Origin: Bacteroidota bacterium
Lineage (GTDB): Bacteria > Bacteroidota > Bacteroidia > UBA7662 > JAIXUI01
NCBI GenBank assembly: GCA_027484125.1
Contig: JAIXUI010000148.1
Coordinates: 1 to 64,000, forward strand
Reading direction: 5' to 3'
Length of the DNA stretch: 64,000 bases
In this document: one piece after another, positions 31,526-40,916 of the stretch
Numbering within the stretch: the first letter of the stretch is position 1
Layout of the letters: every line of letters begins with the position of its first letter
Position numbers and translations under genes: made by a program
Notes under the pieces: model-generated
The model's input: only the letters and a program-made list of their open reading frames with translations
The model's database searches: none
What the model was told of the DNA's origin: nothing

Positions 31526-32496
31526 TAGTCGAATGATTGGTTAAGTGCGGAAGCCCGCTGTAAGATTTTCTCATATTGGGCAGGACTTAAATCGCTGTAA
31601 AAGAAATTGATTGGATTGATTTTTTCACCTGATTTCAACACTTCATAATGCAAATGCGGGCCGGTAGATTTTCCGCTATTACCCACATAGCCAATGGTTT
31701 CACCTCTTTTAATCTTTTGTCCGGGTTTAATGGCGAATCCGGAAAGGTGAGCGTACAGGGTCTGATATCCAAAACCATGGTCAATAAGGATGTAATTGCC
31801 GTAACCTCGGTCATTTCGAACCACTTGAGCAATTCGTCCATTGCCGGTTGCAAAAACAGGGGTTCGCATTGGCGCATTAAAATCGAGCCCTGAATGGAAT
31901 TTAATGGTCTTGTAGATGGGGTCAATTCGATATCCAAATCCTGACGCCAATTGCGTAAGGTTGCGGTTTCTAACTGGTTGAATAGCTGGAATAGCTGCTA
32001 TGAGTTCTGATTTTCGCTGAATTAACTTGGTTACCTCCTCAAAGGATTTACTCTGAATATACATCTGTCTAGCCAGCCTATCTACTCGTGCGCTGCTCTC
32101 AATCATCAGGCCGGAAGCGCTCATGCCTCTTAATTTTTCGTAACGGTCGGCATTGCCTGGGCCATAAGTGCGAATCTCTGAGGCAATAGGCTCAGCTTCG
32201 AAGATTACTCTGTAAATGTTTTCATCTCGTTCCCCAATATCCGTCATGACTTTCTCCATCAACACCACTTTGTCTTTCAAACCCTCATATTGTTCTTTCA
32301 TCAGATCTAATTCTGATTGAAGTTGTTTTTCTCTGGGAGAATCTAAATACCGATAGGCTAGCGAAATGATTATCAAGGCCAGGGTAGCTGAGGCTGCTAA
32401 AAAACCCAGAATACGCAAAGCCCATTGGCCAGGGCTAAGCCTGACTTGCCTGAATTGCAAACGTTGACGATCGTAGTAATACTTGACTCGGGCCAT
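31525..32496 (-). CDS. M23-family (LytM) membrane-anchored peptidoglycan peptidase
   Basis: 323 residues. A cytoplasmic N-terminal tail, one membrane helix (about 28-50, LRILGFLAASATLALIIISLAY), a coiled coil (EKQLQSELDLMKEQYEGLKDKVVLMEKV) and a C-terminal LytM domain (about 190-300). The zinc ligands are intact: FHSGLDF (HxxxD) and GPHLHYE (HxH), with the second-shell LYAHLSG. It should cleave, or activate cleavage of, peptidoglycan cross-links in the periplasm during growth or division. First gene of an M23-MerR-plug operon and divergent from alaS across 102 bases. Confidence 0.92.
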   Translation of the reverse strand: MARVKYYYDRQRLQFRQVRLSPGQWALRILGFLAASATLALIIISLAYRYLDSPREKQLQSELDLMKEQYEGLKDKVVLMEKVMTDIGERDENIYRVIFEAEPIASEIRTYGPGNADRYEKLRGMSASGLMIESSARVDRLARQMYIQSKSFEEVTKLIQRKSELIAAIPAIQPVRNRNLTQLASGFGYRIDPIYKTIKFHSGLDFNAPMRTPVFATGNGRIAQVVRNDRGYGNYILIDHGFGYQTLYAHLSGFAIKPGQKIKRGETIGYVGNSGKSTGPHLHYEVLKSGEKINPINFFYSDLSPAQYEKILQRASALNQSFD

Positions 32497-32555
32497 GAGT
32501 TTCGTAGGAATTGCACTAAATTAGCGGCGCTGCCGACTAATGGCAACACTACTTT

Positions 32556-32563
32556 TACATTCG
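32556..32563 (+). promoter_or_regulatory. Candidate -7 box for alaS
   Basis: TACATTCG in the 102-base gap between the divergent M23 and alaS genes, one base from TAnnTTTG and 35 bases before the alaS start. No good -33 element is visible. On the opposite strand TAATTTAG with an upstream TTG could serve the M23 gene. Confidence 0.3.
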
Positions 32564-32598
32564 CTTCTCCAAAATAAAAAGAAAAGCCTGGCAATCAG

Positions 32599-35220
32599 AT
32601 GTTTATGACTTCCAAAGAAATACGGAAAATCTTCCTTGAATTCTTCGCCTCTAAAGGACATGCGGTTTATCCGGCTGCACCTATTGTGGTGAAAGGGGAT
32701 CCAACCCTCATGTTTACCAATGCTGGAATGAATCAGTTTAAAGATTGGTTCCTTGGCCATGAACCCGCAAAAGACACCCGTGTGGCCGATTCACAGCCAT
32801 GTTTACGGGTTTCCGGTAAACACAATGATCTGGAAGATGTAGGTAGAGATACTTATCACCATACACTTTTCGAAATGCTCGGAAATTGGTCTTTTGGTGA
32901 TTATTTCAAGAAAGAAGCCATTGAGTGGGCTTGGGAATTACTTACTGATCGTTATGGACTGCCCAAAGACCGCTTGTATGTAACAGTTTTTGCCGGTGAC
33001 GAAGGCGATGGGCTCCCATTCGATGAAGAGGCTTTTAACGAATGGAAAAAGTGGATCGACGAGGACCGAATTTTGAAGGCTGGTAAAAAAGATAATTTCT
33101 GGGAAATGGGCGACACCGGTCCTTGTGGTCCTTGTACCGAAATTCACATTGACTTACGTTCTGAGGAAGATCGTAAAAAAGTGGACGGAAAAACCCTGGT
33201 CAACGATTCACACCCACAAGTGATTGAAATCTGGAATAATGTATTTATGCAGTTCAATCGCATGGCGGACAGAAGTCTTCAACCTTTACCAGCTCAACAT
33301 GTTGACACAGGAATGGGCTTTGAACGACTTACCATGGCCCTTCAAGGCAAACAGTCGAATTACGATACCGATATATTCACCCCAATAATTGAAGAAATTT
33401 CAAGGCTTTCCGGCATCGCTTACGGAACCTCTGAGAAAACGGACATCGCCATTCGGGTCATTGCAGACCATATTCGAGCAATAACCTTCGTGATTGCTGA
33501 CGGTCAGTTGCCTTCCAATAACAAAGCTGGTTACGTTTGTCGACGCATTCTTCGCAGAGCTTTGCGTTATGGTTATTCGAGCCTTGGTTTGCAGCATCCT
33601 TTCATGCACCAGTTGGTGGATATTCTATCCTGGCAGTTTGAAACAGCTTTCCCTCAGATTCCTGCTCAAAAAGAGTTCATTAAAAAAATCATTCTTGAAG
33701 AAGAAATAAGCTTTTTGAGAACTCTTAGTAATGGATTAAAACGTTTAGACGTTTTGGTGGAAGAAGCCATAAAAGCTGCACAGTCTTCGATTTCCGGCGC
33801 TTCGGCTTTCGAGCTCTATGATACTTTCGGATTTCCGCTTGATTTAACTCAACTTGTTGCTGCTGAAAGCGGACTTCAAGTGGATGAAGAAGGATTTAAG
33901 GCAGAAATGGCGGCTCAGAAAAGCCGTAGTCGGGAGGATGCAGCCAAGGAAACTTCTGACTGGGTTTCAGTAGCCGAAGAAGACCTCGAAATTCGTTTCA
34001 TTGGCTACGATATGCTTGAGGCGGAAGTGGAAGTGGTGAAACACAGAACGCTTAAAATCAAGAATAAAGAAGTATATCAGCTGGTACTCACACCAACACC
34101 TTTTTACGCTGAATCTGGTGGGCAAGTAGGGGATACCGGTGTTCTTGAAATGGACGGTGAGGTGTTGAAAGTTCTGGATACCCAGAAAGAGAACAACCTG
34201 ATAGTTCACCTCGTCGATAAACTACCTTCACACAAACGATACTTCGGAAAAGTTGATGCTCATAAGCGGGAATTGAGCATGCGCAACCACAGTGCAACGC
34301 ATTTGTTGCACGCGGCACTTCGTCAGGTGCTGGGCCAGCATGTTGAGCAAAAAGGCTCATTAGTAACTCCAGAGTTATTACGCTTCGACTTTGCCCACTT
34401 TGGCAAAATGACCAAAGAGGAGCTGAGCCAGGTGAGTCAAATTGTGAATGATAAAATCAAAGCGGGCATCGCCTTAAATGAAGCTCGGTCTATTCCTATT
34501 GAGGAGGCAAAATCTAAAGGAGCTATGGCTTTGTTTGGTGAGAAATACGGCGATTTTGTTCGAGTAATCACCTTTGATTCCGCTTTTTCTGTTGAGCTAT
34601 GTGGGGGTACTCACGTTCAAAATACCAGAGAGATTCAATACTTTCATTTGCTTTCAGAATCTTCTATTTCATCAGGCGTAAGACGCATTGAAGCCATTAC
34701 TTCTGAAGGTGCTTTCCAATTCCTGAATGAACAGGTGGCACAATTGGAAGAAGTCCGGGAGATTCTGCGAAATCCAGCTTCTACCACCCAGGCAGTCCAG
34801 AAGCTTCTCGATGAAAACAGCCAACTCCAGAAACAATGGCAGGCTTCGGAAGACCGTTGGTGCCAAATGTTGGTTCAGGAGCTTAAGAAAGAAGTTCGTA
34901 ACCATGGTCAACTAAATTCCATTGCTGCGGTAGTGGAAGTTCAACAAGCTGACTCTCTGAAGAAAATTGCCTTTGATTTAAGAAAAGACCTCGACAATGT
35001 GGTGATTCTACTTGGTGCTGTCATTGGTGGAAAACCTCAGCTCGCGCTTGCGTGTTCTGATGAACTGGCAGCAAGCATCAATTGTGGGCAAAAAATCAGT
35101 GAAATCGCTAAGGCTATACAAGGCGGCGGGGGAGGGCAACCTTTCTTCGCAACCGCAGGTGGAAACAATGCCGGCGGACTTGCTTCTGTCATTGAATCAT
35201 TTAACCCAAGTAATTTCTGA
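32599..35220 (+). CDS. alaS: Alanine-tRNA ligase
   Basis: 873 residues, full length. Class II catalytic core with PTLMFTNAGMNQFKDWFLG, QPCLRVSGKHNDLEDVGRDTYHHTLFEMLGNWSFGDYFKKEAI and the motif 3 region MGFERLTMALQGK; editing domain with the zinc ligands NHSATHLLHAAL and ELCGGTHV; C-Ala domain ending in an oligomerisation region with AKAIQGGGGGQPFFATAGG. Start at 32599 or at the next Met, two codons on (32605). Its TGA overlaps the gatB ATG by one base (TGATG), a classic translational coupling. Confidence 0.97.
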   Translation: MFMTSKEIRKIFLEFFASKGHAVYPAAPIVVKGDPTLMFTNAGMNQFKDWFLGHEPAKDTRVADSQPCLRVSGKHNDLEDVGRDTYHHTLFEMLGNWSFGDYFKKEAIEWAWELLTDRYGLPKDRLYVTVFAGDEGDGLPFDEEAFNEWKKWIDEDRILKAGKKDNFWEMGDTGPCGPCTEIHIDLRSEEDRKKVDGKTLVNDSHPQVIEIWNNVFMQFNRMADRSLQPLPAQHVDTGMGFERLTMALQGKQSNYDTDIFTPIIEEISRLSGIAYGTSEKTDIAIRVIADHIRAITFVIADGQLPSNNKAGYVCRRILRRALRYGYSSLGLQHPFMHQLVDILSWQFETAFPQIPAQKEFIKKIILEEEISFLRTLSNGLKRLDVLVEEAIKAAQSSISGASAFELYDTFGFPLDLTQLVAAESGLQVDEEGFKAEMAAQKSRSREDAAKETSDWVSVAEEDLEIRFIGYDMLEAEVEVVKHRTLKIKNKEVYQLVLTPTPFYAESGGQVGDTGVLEMDGEVLKVLDTQKENNLIVHLVDKLPSHKRYFGKVDAHKRELSMRNHSATHLLHAALRQVLGQHVEQKGSLVTPELLRFDFAHFGKMTKEELSQVSQIVNDKIKAGIALNEARSIPIEEAKSKGAMALFGEKYGDFVRVITFDSAFSVELCGGTHVQNTREIQYFHLLSESSISSGVRRIEAITSEGAFQFLNEQVAQLEEVREILRNPASTTQAVQKLLDENSQLQKQWQASEDRWCQMLVQELKKEVRNHGQLNSIAAVVEVQQADSLKKIAFDLRKDLDNVVILLGAVIGGKPQLALACSDELAASINCGQKISEIAKAIQGGGGGQPFFATAGGNNAGGLASVIESFNPSNF

Positions 35221-36671
35221 TGTCGGCATACGACTTATATGAACCAGTTATTGGTTTAGAGGTACATATTCAGCTAAATACTCAAAGCAAAGCTTTTAGC
35301 TCTGATTCCGCTTCCTATGGAGCAGATCCTAATACTCAAGTTAGTCCAATCACCTTGGGTCATCCTGGAACTTTGCCGCGTTTCAACGAGCAAACTTTGG
35401 AGTATGCGGTTCTTTTGGGATTAGCTACTAAGAGTCAAATTCGTGAATGGAATGAGTTTGCCAGAAAGAATTACTTCTACGCTGACCTTCCTAAAGGATA
35501 TCAAATTACCCAGCATACCACCCCAATCTGTACAGGTGGGCAGATTCATTTTCGTCTAGAAGATGGCTCCGAGAGGGTGGTTAACCTCACCAGAATCCAC
35601 ATGGAAGAGGATGCAGGAAAAAGCATGCACGACCAAGACATCTACGATTCACTGGTAGATTTAAATCGTTGCGGTGTTCCATTGTTAGAGATTGTCTCTG
35701 AACCTGATATTCGTTCAGCTCAGGAAGCATATCTCTATCTTACAGAAATCAGAAAACTGGTTCGTTATCTCGGCATTTGTGATGGAAATATGGAAGAAGG
35801 AAGTTTGCGTTGCGACGCCAACATTTCGGTTCGGAAGAAAGGCGAAGCCAAATTCGGAACCAAGGTGGAAGTGAAAAACATGAACTCCTTCAACAATGTA
35901 CGCCGTGCCATTGAACATGAGATCATCCGCCAGATTGATTTATTGGAAAGTGGTCAAAGTTTTACTTCGGAAACACGCAGTTTCAATGCAGAGAACGGAA
36001 CCACTTTCGCTTTGAGAAGTAAAGAAGAAGCAAACGATTATCGCTATTTTCCTGAACCGGATCTACAGCCCGTTGTAGTTAACGAGGCCTATATCAGTCA
36101 GATAGCTACCATGATGCCTCCTCTGCCACACGAACTGTACGCACGCTACACCAAAGAGTGGGGTTTGTCTGACTTTGATGCAAGAAACCTAACCGATGAT
36201 AAGTCTATTGCTCTGTATTTCAATGAGTTAAGTCAGTTAGTGAGCACAGCTAAATCCGCTGCCAACTGGATGATGGGCCCTGTAAAATCATGGCTCAATC
36301 AAGAAGCGAAAAGTTTGAATGAGTTCCCAATGAGTCCGTCGAAATTGGCGGAGCTGATTGCTTTAGTTGAATCCGGAAAAGTGAGCCATAGTGTGGCCGC
36401 CCAACGCCTTTTTCCGGAGCTCATTCTTCAGCCGAAAGCCAACCCACAATCGCTTGCTGAATCACTCAACCTTATCATGGACTCCGACGAAGAAGGACTT
36501 AAGGCGATGGTCGATGAAATTCTTGCTGCCTGGCCAGAAAAGGTTGCTGAGTTTAAAGCTGGTAAGAAAGGGGTACTCGGCTTGTTCATGGGAGAATTAA
36601 TGAAAAAATCAAAGGGTAAAGCTGACCCCAAAACAGCTACTCAACTTTTTAACAACGCACTTAATGCTTAG
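35220..36671 (+). CDS. gatB: Aspartyl/glutamyl-tRNA amidotransferase subunit B
   Basis: 483 residues. Kinase-like subunit of GatCAB, which converts Glu-tRNA(Gln), and in many species Asp-tRNA(Asn), to the amide forms. Visible: YEPVIGLEVHIQLNTQSKAFS, GHPGTLPRFN, RIHMEEDAGKSMHD, LNRCGVPLLEIVSEPDIRS, GNMEEGSLRCDANISVR, TKVEVKNMNSFNNVRRAIEHEI, YRYFPEPDLQPV and the C-terminal YqeY-like tail (LGLFMGELMKKSKGKADPK). gatA and gatC are not in the window. Coupled to alaS (1-base overlap) and overlapping the next gene by 8 bases. Confidence 0.97.
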   Translation: MSAYDLYEPVIGLEVHIQLNTQSKAFSSDSASYGADPNTQVSPITLGHPGTLPRFNEQTLEYAVLLGLATKSQIREWNEFARKNYFYADLPKGYQITQHTTPICTGGQIHFRLEDGSERVVNLTRIHMEEDAGKSMHDQDIYDSLVDLNRCGVPLLEIVSEPDIRSAQEAYLYLTEIRKLVRYLGICDGNMEEGSLRCDANISVRKKGEAKFGTKVEVKNMNSFNNVRRAIEHEIIRQIDLLESGQSFTSETRSFNAENGTTFALRSKEEANDYRYFPEPDLQPVVVNEAYISQIATMMPPLPHELYARYTKEWGLSDFDARNLTDDKSIALYFNELSQLVSTAKSAANWMMGPVKSWLNQEAKSLNEFPMSPSKLAELIALVESGKVSHSVAAQRLFPELILQPKANPQSLAESLNLIMDSDEEGLKAMVDEILAAWPEKVAEFKAGKKGVLGLFMGELMKKSKGKADPKTATQLFNNALNA

Positions 36672-37809
36672 AAAACTTCAATTATTCCTGCTCGCGGGAG
36701 TATCGCTCATCCTTGCTTCTTGCAGTGGTGTACAGGAAAATGGATATATTATCGACGTTGACTTTCCCGCAGCAGCCGATAGAACCGTTTACTTAATCGA
36801 TTTCAATGATAGCGGGATTGTAGTGCTTGATTCCACCATGCTCTCCGGCGGAAATGCCCAGTTTAAAGGTAAACTCGCAGAAGACGTGGTTTACTACGTG
36901 GGGTTAAGCAGAAACAACCTTGCACCGGTTGTTCTGAAAGCGGGCTATGAGGTTGCGCTAACCTTTAAAGATACCGCCAATGTGAATAAAGGCTATGAGG
37001 TGAAAGGCTCAGAGGAAACCAGAATGCTTCAAACCTTTTTTGACAGCTTTTCTAAAGTTCAGGACGGCGTAAGAGAACTTCAATTGAAAGTGCAAAACGC
37101 CGAACAACAGCAGCTTCCAAATTTAGATTCAATCCGTACGCAAGCACGTGATGAATATTATAAGCTATATGACAACCAGAATAAAACCATCAAAACACTC
37201 ATCGAAAAAGCCGATACTGGAGTTGTTGCGTTGAACCTGGCCATCTTCGCGCTTAACATGCTTGATCCGACACAGGATGCAGCTTATCTCTCAAACCTAC
37301 ACGCAAAATATAAGAAAGCATCGCCCGGTTCCAGGTATTTCAAATCCTTTGATACCATGTTCAGGGCCATGTTTCCAGAGGAGAAAGTGAAACAGAATAT
37401 GGAAGCTCCGGATATCCAACTTCCAGATCCTTCAGGTAAAATAGTGGCACTATCTTCCTTGAAAGGAAAAGTGGTGTTAATCGATTTTTGGGCTTCCTGG
37501 TGCAAGCCATGCCGACAAGAAAGTCCGAACATGGTAAAATTGTATAACCGTTTCAAAGACAAAGGCTTTGAAATCTATGGAGTTTCACTCGATAAGGATA
37601 AAAAAGCTTGGACTGAGGCGATTCAGAAAGATGGACTTAACTGGATTCATGTTTCTGATTTAAAGTTTTGGCAATCAGATGCTGCGGCACTTTACAGCGT
37701 TACTTCTATTCCTGCAACCTACCTTTTAAATGCGCAAGGAAAGGTATTAGCCACCAATTTGAGGGGGCAAGAACTTGAAAAAGCAGTAGAATTGGCGCTT
37801 GGAAAGTAA
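36664..37809 (+). CDS. TlpA-like thioredoxin-fold lipoprotein with DUF4369 domain
   Basis: 381 residues. Lipoprotein signal with lipobox ILASC (Cys near residue 20). An N-terminal DUF4369-like beta domain (VDFPAAADRTVYLIDF...FKGKLAEDVVYYVGLSRNNLAPVVLKAGYEVALTF), a helical middle part, and a C-terminal thioredoxin domain (about 245-381) with the redox motif WASWCKPCRQESPNMVKLYNRF and cis-Pro in TSIPATYLLNAQG. It should reduce disulfides or pass electrons in the periplasm, for example in cytochrome c maturation or repair of secreted proteins. The start overlaps gatB by 8 bases, so it rides on the alaS-gatB transcript. Confidence 0.9.
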   Translation: MLRKLQLFLLAGVSLILASCSGVQENGYIIDVDFPAAADRTVYLIDFNDSGIVVLDSTMLSGGNAQFKGKLAEDVVYYVGLSRNNLAPVVLKAGYEVALTFKDTANVNKGYEVKGSEETRMLQTFFDSFSKVQDGVRELQLKVQNAEQQQLPNLDSIRTQARDEYYKLYDNQNKTIKTLIEKADTGVVALNLAIFALNMLDPTQDAAYLSNLHAKYKKASPGSRYFKSFDTMFRAMFPEEKVKQNMEAPDIQLPDPSGKIVALSSLKGKVVLIDFWASWCKPCRQESPNMVKLYNRFKDKGFEIYGVSLDKDKKAWTEAIQKDGLNWIHVSDLKFWQSDAAALYSVTSIPATYLLNAQGKVLATNLRGQELEKAVELALGK

Positions 37810-37832
37810 TCCAGACTTAATTTTAGGGTAAA

Positions 37833-37862
37833 ATTGGCTTAATTCGCTTAAGGATATCTTTA
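37833..37862 (+). promoter_or_regulatory. Candidate promoter of the two-component operon
   Basis: ATTG (37833-37836), an 18-base spacer and TATCTTTA (37855-37862), one base from TAnnTTTG. The box reaches the ATG at 37862, which would put transcription inside that reading and favours the second ATG at 37886 as the true start. Confidence 0.4.
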
Positions 37863-37885
37863 TGGACAACATCTTACCCCTGCCA

Positions 37886-38578
37886 ATGAGTCCCTCACAG
37901 TACAAGATACTGGCCGTTGACGACGAAGAGGATATCCTCGAAATTCTGGAATACAACCTCAGAAAAGAAGGCTTCGAAGTTTATACTGCCGCTAATGGAG
38001 AAGAAGCCATTAAAATCGCGAAGGAAGTCATTCCAGATTTAATCATCCTCGATATCATGATGCCTAAACTAGACGGTATCGAGACCTGTCGCCAAATCCG
38101 CCAAATCAACAAACTCAAGTCAAGCGTGGTGGTGTTTCTCACCGCCCGCTCTGAAGAGTTTTTAGAAATAGCCGGATTTAATGCTGGTGCTGATGATTAC
38201 ATCGCGAAGCCTATCAAGCCTAGGGCTTTACTCAGTCGTATTTATGCCATTCTAAGAAGAATAGAATCTAAAGACGACGACCGAGAGCCAAGAATTGAAA
38301 TCGATGATTTGGTGATTGACCGTGAAACTTTTTCTGTCACCAAGAGTGGTGAAGTAGTGGTTCTCGCTAAAAAAGAATTTGAACTGCTTTATTTGCTGGC
38401 CTCAAAGCCCGGGAAAGTGTTCACCCGTGACATGATTCTTGAACAGATTTGGGGAACAGACGTTGTGGTCATCAACAGAACCATAGATGTGCATATCCGC
38501 AAGTTGAGAGAAAAACTCGGAGAAGATTATATCTCAACTGTTAAAGGCGTAGGTTATAAGTTCGAAAAAGCGAATTGA
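37886..38578 (+). CDS. OmpR/PhoB-family response regulator
   Basis: 230 residues from the ATG at 37886; an ATG at 37862 would add eight residues, but the receiver domain normally begins within a few residues of the start and a candidate -7 box covers 37862. Receiver domain: acidic pair in AVDDEED, phosphoacceptor Asp in LIILDIMMPKLDG, FLTARSEE and Lys in DYIAKPIKPRALL. The C-terminal winged helix is of the OmpR type (ELLYLLASKPGKVFTRDMILEQIWGTDVVVINRTIDVHIRKLREKLG...ISTVKGVGYKF). Its stop overlaps the start of the sensor kinase gene by 4 bases, so the pair is co-translated. Confidence 0.92.
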   Translation: MSPSQYKILAVDDEEDILEILEYNLRKEGFEVYTAANGEEAIKIAKEVIPDLIILDIMMPKLDGIETCRQIRQINKLKSSVVVFLTARSEEFLEIAGFNAGADDYIAKPIKPRALLSRIYAILRRIESKDDDREPRIEIDDLVIDRETFSVTKSGEVVVLAKKEFELLYLLASKPGKVFTRDMILEQIWGTDVVVINRTIDVHIRKLREKLGEDYISTVKGVGYKFEKAN

Positions 38579-39612
38579 AAAACCCCACACCCTTTGGTCT
38601 CGCCTTATTGGCTGCCGCTCTCATTACCTTAGTTTCTTTAGCGTTTGGCATTGCCTTCAATCAGGGATGGAAATTCCTCCTGTTTGAAGGCATTGTACTT
38701 TTCTTTCTGTCCTTCACCATATTTTATCAAATCATTGATTTCTTCATCTATCGAAAAATTAAACTCATTTACAAAACCATTTCTACCGCGAAATCAGATA
38801 AGCTTAATTCAAGAGTGAATGATGTAGCCCAAAATGAGTCGCTCCTAGAGGTAGAACAAGATGTAGAAAAATGGGTTAATGAACGTTCACGAGAACTCGC
38901 GCAGTTGTATGAATTAGAGAAGTACCGAAAAGAGTTTTTTGGAAATGTTTCTCATGAATTAAAAACGCCCATATTCAATATTCAAGGGTACATCCACACG
39001 TTACTGGATGGCGCTATGGAAGACCCCGAACAAGCTAGAAAGTTTCTTAATAAAGCAGCGAAGAGCGCCGATCGTATGGAAATGTTGGTGATGGATCTGC
39101 TTACCATTTCAGAGTTGGAGTCAGGAGAAGTAACCCTCGAAATGGAAAATTTTGATGTTTATGAGCTGACCAAGGATGTTTATGAGTCCCTGGAACTCAA
39201 AGCAAGGGAAAAAAATATCTCTATAGGTTTTAAGCAAGGTTGCACGCCTCCTTTTGTGGTTTATGCCGATCGAAAACAAATAAGAGCTGTGCTTGTCAAT
39301 CTAATTGTGAATGCCATAAAATATGGAAAAGAAGGCGGGCAAGTCCTTATTGGCTATTACGACATGGCTGAAAACTATTTGATTGAAGTCTCTGATAATG
39401 GAGAAGGAGTAGAAGAGGAACATCTCCCCAGGTTGTTTGAGCGATTCTACAGAGTTGATAAAGCCCGCTCTCGAAACGTTGGGGGGACCGGTTTAGGATT
39501 AGCCATAGTGAAGCATATTCTGGAAGCCCACAATCAAAACATCAACGTCCGCTCAACACTCGGATTGGGCTCTACTTTTGGCTTTACGCTAACAAAAGCC
39601 AAAGGAAAATAA
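38575..39612 (+). CDS. Two-component sensor histidine kinase
   Basis: 345 residues. The start is TTG at 38575, overlapping the regulator stop (TTGA). Two membrane helices (about 5-55) with almost no periplasmic loop, then a linker, HisKA with the phosphorylated His in FFGNVSHELKTPIFNIQGYIHTLLDG, and HATPase_c with N box LVNLIVNAIKYGKEGG, G1 VSDNGEGV, F box LFERFYRVDKARS and G2 GGTGLGLAIVKHI. Domain style matches PhoR-like kinases of Bacteroidota. Without an extracellular sensor domain the signal is probably detected in the membrane or through partners; it is unknown. Confidence 0.92.
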   Translation: MKNPTPFGLALLAAALITLVSLAFGIAFNQGWKFLLFEGIVLFFLSFTIFYQIIDFFIYRKIKLIYKTISTAKSDKLNSRVNDVAQNESLLEVEQDVEKWVNERSRELAQLYELEKYRKEFFGNVSHELKTPIFNIQGYIHTLLDGAMEDPEQARKFLNKAAKSADRMEMLVMDLLTISELESGEVTLEMENFDVYELTKDVYESLELKAREKNISIGFKQGCTPPFVVYADRKQIRAVLVNLIVNAIKYGKEGGQVLIGYYDMAENYLIEVSDNGEGVEEEHLPRLFERFYRVDKARSRNVGGTGLGLAIVKHILEAHNQNINVRSTLGLGSTFGFTLTKAKGK

Positions 39613-39656
39613 GAACTTGATTGGCTAGTCGCATTTATAATGCGAAATTTGCCATA

Positions 39657-40382
39657 GTGCTAAAATTTTCTCCCTTTAAAGACTGGATATTGTATGAGGA
39701 CGACCACTTTATGGTTGTGAACAAACCTCCTATGATGAGCTCGTTAGACGAGCGTGGCGATATGCAAGCCACTAATGTGTTAGCTGAAGCGCGTAAATAT
39801 TGTCCTCAAGCTATGTTATGTCATCGTCTGGATAAGGAAACTTCCGGTGCCTTGATGATTGCTAAAGACGAGGCAACTTACCGGTATGTTTCCATGCAAT
39901 TAGAGCACCGCAGGGTAATAAAAACTTACCATGCGGTGATAGAAGGGGCGCATCGTTTTGATAATCTTGAAGTGGATTTGCCTATTGGTAAAGGAAGGGG
40001 AGGAGCCATGCGGGTAGATTTTCGTGAAGGGAAAGATGCGCTAACCTTTTTCACCAGCATCGACTATTTCAGACATTACACCTTGGTGGCTTGTGTTCCT
40101 ATAACAGGCCGTACTCACCAGATTCGGGTACATTTGGCCTCTCAACAGGCGGTAATTGCCGGAGATACGCTTTACCAAGGTCACCAACCTTTGCTGTCAA
40201 GAATCAAAAGACATTACCACTTCTCTAAATTTGAGGAGGAAAAGCCAATGATCAATCGTTTTGCTTTGCATGCAAAAAAGCTCAAGTTGATGATTGCGGA
40301 CGATAAGATGGTCGAAATTGAGGCCCCTTACCCCAAGGATTTAGAGGTCTTTGTTAAGCAATTAGACAAATACGATCGATAA
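39657..40382 (+). CDS. RluA-family RNA pseudouridine synthase
   Basis: About 241 residues from the GTG at 39657, which places the first beta strand (FKDWILYEDDHFMVVNKPPMMSS) close to the start; a TTG at 39621 would add 12 unrelated residues. A -7-like box GAAATTTG (39644-39651) ends 6 bases before the GTG. The catalytic Asp lies in CHRLDKETSGALMIAKD, and RTHQIRVHLA and ALHAKKL match later family motifs. No S4 domain. The protein isomerises uridines in rRNA or tRNA; the site cannot be assigned. It follows the sensor kinase on the same strand. Confidence 0.88.
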   Translation: MLKFSPFKDWILYEDDHFMVVNKPPMMSSLDERGDMQATNVLAEARKYCPQAMLCHRLDKETSGALMIAKDEATYRYVSMQLEHRRVIKTYHAVIEGAHRFDNLEVDLPIGKGRGGAMRVDFREGKDALTFFTSIDYFRHYTLVACVPITGRTHQIRVHLASQQAVIAGDTLYQGHQPLLSRIKRHYHFSKFEEEKPMINRFALHAKKLKLMIADDKMVEIEAPYPKDLEVFVKQLDKYDR

Positions 40383-40399
40383 AATCAGATTTTTTTTAA

Positions 40400-40906
40400 A
40401 TGATTGCGCCTCCAACACCTCCCAATGAGCAATACCGCCTAAAGGCACTGGAGTCCTATCGGATTTTGGATACACTTCCGGAGCAAGACTTCGATGATAT
40501 CACCCGAATTGCCGCTTATGTCTGCGATACTCCCATATCCTTGGTTTCCCTGTTGGATCCAAACAGACAATGGTTTAAATCTCACTTTGGGCTTCAAGTA
40601 CAAGAGACCCCTCGACAAGTTTCTTTCTGTGGTCATGCTATTTTGGAGCCACTGAAGCCCTTTATTGTAGAAAATGCTAAGTTAGATGCTCGATTTTATG
40701 ACAACCCGCTCATTACCGGAGATCCCTACATTGTCTTTTATGCCGGCATTCCTCTTATTACGAAAGATGGGCACGCCCTTGGAACGCTCAATGTAATCGA
40801 TACGAAATCCAGGAGTTTGAGCTCAGAACAATTAGAAGTCTTAATGGCGCTCTCCCGCCAAGTGATGAATTTGTTCGAGCTAAGAATGCTCATCCATAGG
40901 CAATAA
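40400..40906 (+). CDS. Stand-alone GAF domain protein
   Basis: 168 residues, essentially one GAF domain: RLKALESYRILDTLPEQDFDDITRIAAYVCDTPISLVSLLDPNRQWFKSHFGL, then VSFCGHAILEPLKPFIVENAKLDARFYDNPLITGDPYIVFYAGIPL and GTLNVID. This subtype is common at the N-terminus of bacterial sensor kinases and diguanylate cyclases, but here the gene stops straight after the domain, so it would have to act by binding a partner. No chromophore-binding Cys of the bacteriophytochrome type is evident. It ends 10 bases before the convergent sbtA stop. Confidence 0.82.
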   Translation: MIAPPTPPNEQYRLKALESYRILDTLPEQDFDDITRIAAYVCDTPISLVSLLDPNRQWFKSHFGLQVQETPRQVSFCGHAILEPLKPFIVENAKLDARFYDNPLITGDPYIVFYAGIPLITKDGHALGTLNVIDTKSRSLSSEQLEVLMALSRQVMNLFELRMLIHRQ

Positions 40907-40916
40907 TGAGTGGTAA

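Noticed and set aside
38575-39612. Missing ATG as a sign of a broken kinase gene
   Set aside because: The TTG overlaps the regulator stop as TTGA, and all kinase boxes are intact, so this is a normal coupled start.
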